Assembly: GCA_029561455.1 (NCBI GenBank)
Contig: JAKQIY010000033.1
Location: 1 to 63,456 of the forward strand
Length of the DNA: 63,456 nt
Reading direction: 5' to 3'
Origin: a bacterium
GTDB taxonomy: Bacteria; Zhuqueibacterota; Zhuqueibacteria; Residuimicrobiales; Krinioviventaceae
Shown here piece after piece: positions 56,543-63,456 of this stretch (within the stretch, counting starts at the first letter, position 1; every line of letters begins with the position of its first letter). A program made the translations under genes and the position numbers. Under the pieces are notes generated by a model. The model was not told the origin of the DNA. It was given only the letters and a program-made list of their open reading frames with translations, and searched no databases.

Positions 56543-57347
56543 TTTTCAATACCTCCCGTTGTTTTGCCAGGAAAGCGCCATAACCGTTTTCACCCAGCCA
56601 GAATTTAACCAGGTAATCGACGCCGCGGGTAGTCAGTGTAGCGCCGGATAACCCATCCACCTGGTATTCTGCGCCAGGTTCCAGGGTATCTACTTTACCC
56701 TTGATCACAGTAATTTTAACGGTATTGTTTTCATCAAAAGCCTTTTTGCCCTGCCACAGCGCCTTCCAGAGCGGATTATCTATTTCACCGCCCAGGCCCG
56801 GTGTTTCACCATGCTCATAAAAAGTAATGCCTCCGATAGTAGTCAGATCACGGTTCAAAGCTAAAAAGCCATACATCGTTGACCACAGGCCATAACCATA
56901 AACAGGCAGAATAAACTGTTCAATTTGCTCATTATTTAATACCATATAAATTGCCATTACCCGCGGCATCTTTTTAATTGAAGCGATATCAAGGTCGCCC
57001 GCAATCCGTTCTCCATACTCCGGGCTGTCGGACATGGCTTTTATGTCAAATTTTTCAGGATTAAGTTTATCTGTATATTCACTTTCAGGGATAATATCGC
57101 CGGACTTTAAATCGATAATAGCCGGGCGAACCTGTTTATTATAAAGATCCATAATATAATCAGTATCATTCTTTTTTTGTTCATCCAGCAAGTTCCCGGC
57201 CTGTAAAATATTTTTTATCTTGTCAAGTTTCTTGTTTTGCAACTGGCGGCCCCGTAACGCAACGGTAGCTGAGGCAACAAGCACCGAACAGACAAGGCAC
57301 ACACCCAGCGCTACAATTATCGTTTTTTTGGTGCTATCATTAGACAT
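56535..57347 (-). CDS. nqrC: Na+-translocating NADH:quinone reductase subunit C
   Basis: The 270-residue subunit has one N-terminal membrane helix (about 9-29) and a periplasmic FMN-binding domain. FMN is attached to Thr in [12 protein letters not shown] (about 231-242), the consensus target of ApbE. Starts eight bases inside the end of nqrB. Confidence 0.95.
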   Translation of the reverse strand: MSNDSTKKTIIVALGVCLVCSVLVASATVALRGRQLQNKKLDKIKNILQAGNLLDEQKKNDTDYIMDLYNKQVRPAIIDLKSGDIIPESEYTDKLNPEKFDIKAMSDSPEYGERIAGDLDIASIKKMPRVMAIYMVLNNEQIEQFILPVYGYGLWSTMYGFLALNRDLTTIGGITFYEHGETPGLGGEIDNPLWKALWQGKKAFDENNTVKITVIKGKVDTLEPGAEYQVDGLSGATLTTRGVDYLVKFWLGENGYGAFLAKQREVLKNE

Positions 57348-58539
57348 TACGTAACAGCCTCCTTTTAATGTTTCTGTTAATTATAACCCGGTCGATGAGC
57401 GGTGAAAATATATTCATAAATAATATGGCAAGCATCGTCCCTTCGGGAAAAGCCGGATTTACCACCCTCACCATGATCGTTAACGCTCCGATCAGGAACC
57501 CGTACAGGTACTGTCCATTTATTGTTAACGGCGCGCTCACCGGATCGGTAGCCATAAATACGGCGCCGAAAGCAAATCCGCCCACCACCAGGTGCCATGC
57601 CGGGGTTACTGCAAACATGGGATTGGTAGCGCTGCCGACAACATTGAACAACAGCGAAAACGCAACCAACCCGGCAACAGCGCTAAGAATGATTCGCCAG
57701 GAACCGATTCCGGTTATGATCAGTAAAATCGCGCCGAGCAGGCATGCCAGCGCCGAAGTTTCGCCCATCGAGCCGGGAATGAGTCCCAGAAATGCGTCTT
57801 TCCAGGTATATGAAAGCTGCATGGCCGGATCGGCCAACTGCGCCAGCGGCGTCGCCTGGCTTAATCCGTCCACAGCAACCCACACTTTATCGCCTGAAAT
57901 CTGCGCTGGATAAGCGAAAAATAAAAATACCCGACCGGTTAACGCGGGATTAAATATATTCATACCCACGCCGCCAAATACTTCTTTACCCAAAACCACG
58001 CCAAAACTGATACCGACAGCCACCTGCCAATACGGTATGGTCGGAGGCAGGATCAGCGGAAATAACATGCTGGTAACGAAAAAACCTTCATTCACTTCAT
58101 GTTTTCGTATACAGGCAAACAATACTTCCCAAAAACCACCTACAGCCAGGGTAACTATATAGACCGGAAAGAAATACAATGCCCCGTGCAGCAGGTTACT
58201 CCACAGGTTTGCCGGATTGAATCCTACGCCCAGCCACTGCATAAATTGAGCTTGCCAGAATAGCTGGCTATCGCCAAGACCCTGCGCCAGAGCCAGGTTG
58301 GCCTGGTAGCCGGTGTTGTATAACGCCATCAGCACCGCCGGCATTAAAGCATACATTACCATCATCATGGTCCGCTTTAAATCAATCACGTCGCGGACAT
58401 GCACATTGGATTGCGTAACTTTGCCGGGAGTATAAAACAACGTGTCCATTGCTTCATACAGGTAAAACAGGCCGGCCAGTTTACCGCCTTTATGAAAATG
58501 TTTTCCCTGGGCGTCCAGGAATCTTCTTAATAATTTCAC
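57340..58539 (-). CDS. nqrB: Na+-translocating NADH:quinone reductase subunit B
   Basis: The 399-residue membrane subunit has ten or so helices and family segments KHEVNEGFFVTSMLFPLI and FMATDPVSAPLTINGQ. The FMN-attachment site reads DGLSQATPLAQ (about 224-234), with Gln in the place of the Gly of the common SGAT; the acceptor Thr is kept. The start is a GTG directly after the nqrA stop. Confidence 0.95.
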   Translation of the reverse strand: MKLLRRFLDAQGKHFHKGGKLAGLFYLYEAMDTLFYTPGKVTQSNVHVRDVIDLKRTMMMVMYALMPAVLMALYNTGYQANLALAQGLGDSQLFWQAQFMQWLGVGFNPANLWSNLLHGALYFFPVYIVTLAVGGFWEVLFACIRKHEVNEGFFVTSMLFPLILPPTIPYWQVAVGISFGVVLGKEVFGGVGMNIFNPALTGRVFLFFAYPAQISGDKVWVAVDGLSQATPLAQLADPAMQLSYTWKDAFLGLIPGSMGETSALACLLGAILLIITGIGSWRIILSAVAGLVAFSLLFNVVGSATNPMFAVTPAWHLVVGGFAFGAVFMATDPVSAPLTINGQYLYGFLIGALTIMVRVVNPAFPEGTMLAILFMNIFSPLIDRVIINRNIKRRLLRNV

Positions 58540-59883
58540 CTAGCCCTCCTTTTCAATTAAATTCAAATTCCTGCGCAAGTTGACTGTATGATCAATTTTG
58601 GAGGGACATACAAATGTGCACAATGCCAGGTCTTCTTCGATCAGTTCCAGGCAGCCAAGTTTTTCAGCTTCTTCCACATCATCAACCGCCAGAGCCCGTA
58701 ATAAATAGGTGGCCAGTATATCCATTGGCATTACTTTTTCATAACTACCGACCGGCACTATGGCGCGGTGGCCTCCATACGTGGAGGTGTTGAAAGGAAA
58801 TTTTTTGCGGGGTAACAGTTTGGAAAGTACTATGTTTTTTACGGAATACCTGTTAAAACCACTATTCAGCCAGCCAAAAAATTCCCGCTCATGATTTTCC
58901 CGGATAACGGAAATTTGCTGGTGAAACCGGCCCAGGTAAGCGGCGGCCCCGGCGGCCGTGTAACCGTACAATATCGAACCGGATATAAACCGGTTCTCGC
59001 CGGTGATCGTTTCTTTGGTCAGCAATTGCTCAATAGAGGCGCCGATGCGGGTTTTAATCAAGCGCGGTTTCACAACGCCGGCGCCGGTCAATGCAACCAC
59101 CCGTTCCATGTCCAACTTGCCGGTGGTAAATAAGCGACCGATCATGACCACATCCTGGGCATTGATATGCCACACGGTTTTATGCCGGCCGACCGGATCG
59201 AGGAAATGAATGTGCGTGCCGGCATTACCCGCGGGATGCGGCCCGGCAAATTCTGTTACGCAAACGTTATCTATAACAGGAATTGAACTGCCGGACGCTT
59301 TGCATAAATAAACAGTGCCTTCAGTCAATCGCGCCAGTACTTTTATACCATTTTTAAAATCCTGTTCATTTCCCTTTAATATAATCTCTACCGACGGCGC
59401 CAGGGGATTGGTATCCATTGCCGTAATAAAAATGGAATGAGGTTTATGGGTAGGATCGGCAACCCGGCCAAAGGGCCGCGCCCGCAAGCTGGTCCATGCC
59501 CCGGATTGCAGTAACTGTGCGGTAACCGTTTCCCTGGCCAAAGTATCAAGCTTATCGGCCGGGAAAGCCGTAAAAGTCATCTCGTCATGCCCGCCCAATT
59601 CGATAACCAGGGATACAAACGCCCGTTTATCGCCGCGGTTTATTTCTATAACCGTGCCGCTGCCGGGGGCTGTATAGTTTACACCCGGCATTTTTTTATC
59701 TGTAAAAAGAACCTGGCCGAGCTTGACCACATCGCCGGTCTTGACCAGCATGGTCGGCCTGAGACCGATGTAATCCTGACCCAGCAACGCCACCCGCGTT
59801 AACGGGTTGCCTGCGGATATTTCCTGCACCGGTTCTCCATAAACAGGTAAATTTAATCCCTTTTTGATTTTAATTATATTCAT
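58540..59883 (-). CDS. nqrA: Na+-translocating NADH:quinone reductase subunit A
   Basis: The 447-residue peripheral subunit starts IIKIKKGLNLPV, a typical NqrA N-terminus, and has the biotinyl-lipoyl-like segment GSGTVIEINRGDKRAF. It is the first gene of nqrABCDEF, which oxidises NADH, reduces quinone and exports Na+. About 300 bases separate it from the divergent ptsN gene; the promoter must lie there, but I could not fix it. Confidence 0.95.
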   Translation of the reverse strand: MNIIKIKKGLNLPVYGEPVQEISAGNPLTRVALLGQDYIGLRPTMLVKTGDVVKLGQVLFTDKKMPGVNYTAPGSGTVIEINRGDKRAFVSLVIELGGHDEMTFTAFPADKLDTLARETVTAQLLQSGAWTSLRARPFGRVADPTHKPHSIFITAMDTNPLAPSVEIILKGNEQDFKNGIKVLARLTEGTVYLCKASGSSIPVIDNVCVTEFAGPHPAGNAGTHIHFLDPVGRHKTVWHINAQDVVMIGRLFTTGKLDMERVVALTGAGVVKPRLIKTRIGASIEQLLTKETITGENRFISGSILYGYTAAGAAAYLGRFHQQISVIRENHEREFFGWLNSGFNRYSVKNIVLSKLLPRKKFPFNTSTYGGHRAIVPVGSYEKVMPMDILATYLLRALAVDDVEEAEKLGCLELIEEDLALCTFVCPSKIDHTVNLRRNLNLIEKEG

Positions 59884-60179
59884 ACCTGCCTTTCCATTGC
59901 TAATATTTTAAAATTTGAGAAAAGGGTATTGATTAAATTACTAAATAAGTAGTGTAAAAACAATTATTTTTTATGCAAACGTTTTCAGTAATGCCGTATG
60001 ATACAATGATTTACAGTTATTTTGTTTAGTTAATTTTTAACCCATCAACCCTCCTGACTGGGTAATAAAATTCTTTACTATTTGTTTTTTTAATTATTTT
60101 TTTGTACATTTATGGTTTGAAATTTGCAATATTAAAGTGACATTTTCTAATAGTCTGATTTAAGCGGAGGTTTTACAAA

Positions 60180-60635
60180 GTGAGAATAGCCGATTATTTA
60201 CAAGATCATTTGATTTTTTTAGATATAGACGCGGCAGACAAAAATTCTGCTATAACAAAAATTGTTGAGTTGATGGATCAGAATGATGTTTTTATGGATG
60301 CGGATAAGTTTTTAAATGAGGTTTTTCAACGCGAAAGCCTGGGAAGCACCGGCATTGGCAAGGGAGTGGCCATGCCGCACGCCCGTACCCAAAACGTGAA
60401 AAATATTGTTATTTCCATCACCCGCTTGAAAAAAGGCGTCGACTATGATTCCGAGGACAAGCAGCCGGTGCGCCTGGTGTTCCTGCTGGGCACCCCGCTC
60501 AAAGCTGTAGGCGAATACCTCAAAGTCCTTGCCAAACTGAGCAAACTATTGCGCGAAGATAAAGTCCGCAGCCTGATATTAAAAGCCGAAACCCCCCACC
60601 AAATCCGCAAGATATTTGAAGACGCCGAAGATTGA
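60180..60635 (+). CDS. ptsN: PTS EIIA-type (PtsN/EIIA-Ntr-like) protein
   Basis: The 151-residue protein is an EIIA fructose/Ntr domain. The phosphorylated His is in GVAMPHART (about 62-70), preceded by RESLGSTGIGKG. The start is a GTG at 60180 with GGAGG ten bases upstream. No EI, HPr, EIIB or EIIC gene is near, which favours a regulatory PtsN-like role over sugar transport. A possible promoter is TTGCAA-18-TAATAG at 60124-60153. It is divergent from nqrA. Confidence 0.85.
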   Translation: MRIADYLQDHLIFLDIDAADKNSAITKIVELMDQNDVFMDADKFLNEVFQRESLGSTGIGKGVAMPHARTQNVKNIVISITRLKKGVDYDSEDKQPVRLVFLLGTPLKAVGEYLKVLAKLSKLLREDKVRSLILKAETPHQIRKIFEDAED

Positions 60636-60719
60636 GGCTGCTGGATATACAATTCTTAATTAATTTTTGGAATTGGCACAATACTATTATCAACTTATCT
60701 CTGCATTTTAAATAGTATT

Positions 60720-61001
60720 TTAATATACCTCTTCATGCGATCCGATTGATTCTAAAAGAATGGCTTCATTTTCATTATATTTAACAAATCGAAAAACAAT
60801 TCTTAAATAGTAATTTATGCTACAAGCCCAGGAATCATGTAAATCCCCTTTTAATTTATGCGTCTTGAGATGTGGATGAAAAGCATCGGCAGACAGCAAT
60901 TCAAGAGTAGTTTGTAGTTCCATCGCTAAATTCGGTTGCCGGTTAATTAATTTCCTGGCAGTGTGAATAAAAGCGCTTGAACGCAAAAGAACTCTCGTCA
61001 T
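60720..61001 (-). CDS. RelE/YafQ-type mRNA-interferase toxin
   Basis: The 93-residue protein fits the RelE superfamily: LRSSAFIHTARKLI at the N-terminus, HKLKGDLHDSWACSI in the middle and LLESIGSHEEVY at the end, the latter like the IGTHDEVY of YafQ-type toxins. Such toxins cut mRNA on the ribosome when free. The start overlaps the upstream antitoxin stop by four bases (ATGA). Confidence 0.85.
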   Translation of the reverse strand: MTRVLLRSSAFIHTARKLINRQPNLAMELQTTLELLSADAFHPHLKTHKLKGDLHDSWACSINYYLRIVFRFVKYNENEAILLESIGSHEEVY

Positions 61002-61213
61002 TGAATTATTTCCTTCAACAACTCATCAGGCGAGGCTGGTTTACATTGCTTTTTTGCAAATTCCTTTTGAGCTGCTTTAACGTCTTGCACAATATCTGTT
61101 CTGCGTCTTTCATGGATACGCCGGTTCAAAATATCAATCAAAGTTTCCTGATCGTCTACAGGTAAATTATTTGCGGCTTCAAGTACATCATTGAACTTTA
61201 AAGAATCGGGCAT
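60998..61213 (-). CDS. Antitoxin of the RelE-like pair
   Basis: The 71-residue, mainly helical, charged protein (NLPVDDQETLIDILNRRIHE, then AAQKEFAKKQ) has no obvious DNA-binding fold; its C-terminal half would wrap the toxin. It is identified by position, size and translational coupling to the toxin gene. Confidence 0.78.
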   Translation of the reverse strand: MPDSLKFNDVLEAANNLPVDDQETLIDILNRRIHERRRTDIVQDVKAAQKEFAKKQCKPASPDELLKEIIQ

Positions 61214-61632
61214 AAAGAATCCCTTTCCTTGTATTTATACTGCTTTAAACCAGTGCGACAATATTATTTTTGAAATGTATGAAATTTTATTTACAGATGC
61301 AAATTTTACTGTAATTTAATTTCCGGTTACGCCTCTGTCACGACATGACTTGGTGAGTGACCGTTTTACAAAAAAATTAGCCTTATAGGCTTTTCAGCAG
61401 GTAATTTTACCGATTGAACTATTGTTCAAGTATGAAAGGCTTTATAAGAACTCTATTAATAATCAAGTTTTTATCAATAAAAAAGACCTGGAAAAGCTTA
61501 ACTTTTTTCCTCTGCGACCTCAGAGAACTCTGCGGTTTCATTCTTTTCATTTTACCGCAGAGCAGAGAATCTCACACCTAAAAAATTTTGCATGACTAAA
61601 ACAAACCAGGACGCGAAGAACGCAGAGAAAAA
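61214..61632. other. Intergenic region with hairpin repeat
   Basis: These 419 bases hold the CTCTGCG-type hairpin (61509-61573) and a further GCGAAGAACGCAGAG unit that runs to within a few bases of the stop codon at 61633. The rest should contain the toxin-antitoxin promoter; none was recognised. Confidence 0.5.
61509..61573. repeat. CTCTGCG-type hairpin repeat (copy C)
   Basis: CTCTGCGACCTCAGAG and AACTCTGCGGT are followed by a loop TTCATTCTTTTCATTTT and ACCGCAGAG, CAGAGAATCTC. Units and loop match copies A (47267) and B (50870). Confidence 0.7.
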
Positions 61633-62601
61633 TTATTCCACTACCGCATTTACATCGGGCGCTTCAATGCTGCCAATCCAGTAGCGGCCGCCTGAGATGG
61701 TACGCACTTGTTTTGGAATTCTTACCGGGTTGGCGAACCGGAAGCCACAGGAATACGCGCCCGCCGGTATATAGGGATAGCCTTTCAGCGATATAGTTCT
61801 TATCATTTTTTCACCTGGCGTTAACAAGGTGAACCAGGCCGATTCCCAGCTGTCATACGGCTCCGGCCGCTCAATTTGTTTGTATTCCGAGTAGTAATAA
61901 CAATCATCACCCCTAAAATCGACGCCGTTGGTAAAATAATGGAACAAGTCGCTGCCCATTTTGTCCGGATCGAGAACATAAAGTATGTCCGTATCTTTAT
62001 TTGTTACTATAAAAGTATATTCCACTGTCGCCGTATCGGAATTTTCAATAATTTGAATGTTGCCGACCGACACATCCAATCCATAATGTAATTTACCAAG
62101 ACCTTTTAAGGAATATTCTATTTCCTTATTTACCCGCTCATCAACAACGTCATCCCAACCTTCAGAAATATGTAAAACATCTTCAGGATAATAGGAAATA
62201 TCAATTTCACTAATATGCGGCATATATGGGGCTGTGGCAAGAAATCCATTATGTAATGCGCCAATATACTGCCGGTTCTCCAGCGCCAGAACAACAAATG
62301 GCTGATCCGGCATATTGTTCGGATCAATTCTATCGGCAAAAATTTCATCTTTACTTTTTGCTAAATAAATACAGTGGGATGAATAATCGTAATAATCAAT
62401 ATCCCTGGCTGTGAGTAAAGGCTCTTTATCAAGGATCAATTGGTTTATATTCATATTTTTTATTTGTTCAAAGCTTAGAGAATGATCCTGCAAAAGCGAG
62501 ATGGCAAAGGAATCCTGCCCTGTCGGCCCGGTGGGGGTTTTGTCACGGGTGCAGCCGGCAATAACAACAAACAGCGTCAAGATCAACATTACTTTTTTCA
62601 T
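61633..62601 (-). CDS. Lipoprotein of unknown function
   Basis: The 322-residue protein has a lipoprotein signal (ILTLFVVIAGC, Cys17) followed by a Thr/Pro/Gly-rich linker (TRDKTPTGPTGQ). The rest has no motif that I recognise; it looks like a mixed alpha/beta periplasmic protein. The ATG at 62601 with GGAGGAAAGC just upstream is preferred over one 18 bases earlier. Its 3' end runs into a repeat unit. Confidence 0.65.
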   Translation of the reverse strand: MKKVMLILTLFVVIAGCTRDKTPTGPTGQDSFAISLLQDHSLSFEQIKNMNINQLILDKEPLLTARDIDYYDYSSHCIYLAKSKDEIFADRIDPNNMPDQPFVVLALENRQYIGALHNGFLATAPYMPHISEIDISYYPEDVLHISEGWDDVVDERVNKEIEYSLKGLGKLHYGLDVSVGNIQIIENSDTATVEYTFIVTNKDTDILYVLDPDKMGSDLFHYFTNGVDFRGDDCYYYSEYKQIERPEPYDSWESAWFTLLTPGEKMIRTISLKGYPYIPAGAYSCGFRFANPVRIPKQVRTISGGRYWIGSIEAPDVNAVVE

Positions 62602-62630
62602 GCTTTCCTCCATAAACATAATTTGTTAAA

Positions 62631-63005
62631 TCACTTAAAATTTAACCAGCTCTCTGCAGTTACCTTCTCTAATTTTTTAAAATAGGCTTGATTGCCGTCT
62701 TCCTGCAGCGGTTCATTTCTTATGATATTGAAAAGCACCCCGGTCAGGGCGGTGGCAATGGCATGAATGGCATTATGGCGGCTGAGGCCGTCGGCCATTA
62801 ATTCTTCCAGTTTTTGCTGCACCTGCTCTATTCCTTCCGCCAGTTGGCTTTCCACAACCTGGTGAACAATCGCATGGATGCGTATATTCGGTACGCGTAT
62901 ATTAATGTCTTTATGATATTGTACCACAGCGTCGATGCGCACCCCTTCGTCGGCGTTCAGCCAGGTTTCTTTATCAACACCCAGTTCAGGATCGTATTTC
63001 AGCAT
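62631..63005 (-). CDS. Conserved protein of unknown function (possibly DUF1841-type)
   Basis: The 124-residue protein has YHKDINIRVPNIRIHAIVH (about 30-48) and VESQLAEG, then LSRHNAIHAIATALTGVLF. Several His and Glu residues sit in helices as might occur at a metal site, but no function is known to me. It has no signal peptide. It lies 29 bases upstream of the lipoprotein gene. Confidence 0.65.
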   Translation of the reverse strand: MLKYDPELGVDKETWLNADEGVRIDAVVQYHKDINIRVPNIRIHAIVHQVVESQLAEGIEQVQQKLEELMADGLSRHNAIHAIATALTGVLFNIIRNEPLQEDGNQAYFKKLEKVTAESWLNFK

Positions 63006-63272
63006 AAGGTATCTTTCAGATAAGGATTACAATCATCTTTTTTACACCCATTAAAAACGGAATAGCAAATAATAATCATTATCAGGTCAATTTAATTAAA
63101 GAACATGATGTCCAAGTTCCAACCCTTAACCGCCCGGAGTTCTCTGTTGTGAGATACAATAATTATATAATGAAATTAACTGAAAAAAGCAAGGGATTAT
63201 TTATTCTTGGTCAATAATCGCCGGCAATAATTTTAAAGTAAAAGTAACTTTGCTTCTGGTTCCCAATCTTCC

Positions 63273-63456
63273 GAGACTGTGTGAAAACTCCTGTAATAGC
63301 CTGGTCGTCAGCGCATGAAAGTAGCTCAGATTCTACCGGACCCGGAGTACAGTCCCTTTATGGACTGTGGGCCGCCGCAGGCGGCCTCGAATCAATTTAT
63401 TGTTTTAATAAAAACATATAGTTAAATGGCATGGAGCATATATGTAATAATCAGTA
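63273..63456. repeat. Second, truncated copy of the window-end repeat
   Basis: It begins GAGACTGTGTGAAAAC like position 1 and continues in the same orientation to the end of the window. Positions 63342-63392 are identical to 70-120 (51 bases, covering the first two hairpins), while the flanks differ at many places. The right half and inverted end are outside the window. The difference shows two separate copies, not the closing overlap of a circle. Confidence 0.85.

Overview
The window looks like one complete contig of an uncultured bacterium of the FCB (Fibrobacterota-Chlorobiota-Bacteroidota) superphylum, in the neighbourhood of Calditrichota or KSB1. The basis is a C-terminal type A sorting domain of the type IX secretion kind (45462-46874), a complete Na+-translocating NADH:quinone reductase operon, a bacterial geranylgeranylglyceryl phosphate synthase-type gene, several lipoproteins, and housekeeping genes that belong to no standard model genus. 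The phylum is an inference; a 16S rRNA gene is not present. Both ends of the window are diverged copies of one hairpin-rich repeat, so assembly probably stopped there.

Layout. 1-529: repeat element and clustered hairpins. 530-2749: sugar isomerase/epimerase and Gfo/Idh/MocA oxidoreductase. 3122-3334: cold-shock protein with a strong promoter and a long leader. 3384-8820: mutarotase plus a two-gene activase/dehydratase-like module of the BadF/2-hydroxyacyl-CoA dehydratase type. 9062-17872: flavoprotein reductase, RNase R, lipoprotein, phosphomannomutase, PrmC, RF1, L31 and Rho. 18059-29461: MalK-type ATPase, FolC, propeller protein, NtrC-type regulator, HflX, BatA/VWA protein, GmhA-type isomerase, CpsB-type phosphatase and GGGP synthase. 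29497-40511: AlaRS, trans-sulfuration enzyme, RecX, RecA, ThpR, CinA, PgpA, RecR, YbaB and DnaX. 40597-41755: SRP RNA and five tRNAs with tadA embedded among them. 41884-50641: exported hydrolases and lipoproteins around a 491-bp insertion that looks like a MITE. 51207-59883: nqrABCDEF followed by a lipoprotein, a PepSY-type membrane protein, a CBS protein, ApbE and an NqrM-like protein. 60180-63005: PtsN-type EIIA, a RelE-like toxin-antitoxin pair and two proteins of unknown function.

Nearly everything is on the minus strand; only the cold-shock gene, the alpha/beta hydrolase and ptsN run forward. Several clusters have a clear logic. The Nqr operon carries its own flavin transferase (ApbE, which attaches FMN to NqrB and NqrC) and its probable iron maturation factor. 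The RNA cluster places tadA directly behind tRNA-Arg(ACG), the tRNA whose wobble adenosine TadA deaminates, and leads into SRP RNA and the dnaX-ybaB-recR cluster. cinA-thpR-recA-recX form a tightly packed unit, and rho-rpmE-prfA-prmC keep a widely conserved order.

The most notable points are a ten-A run in dnaX at which either frame shift stops within a few codons (probable programmed gamma-subunit production), the tRNA/tadA/SRP operon, a 491-bp element with terminal inverted repeats and a perfect 8-bp target duplication, a family of hairpin repeats, a Tat signal combined with a type IX sorting domain on one protein, and two good palindromic operator candidates.
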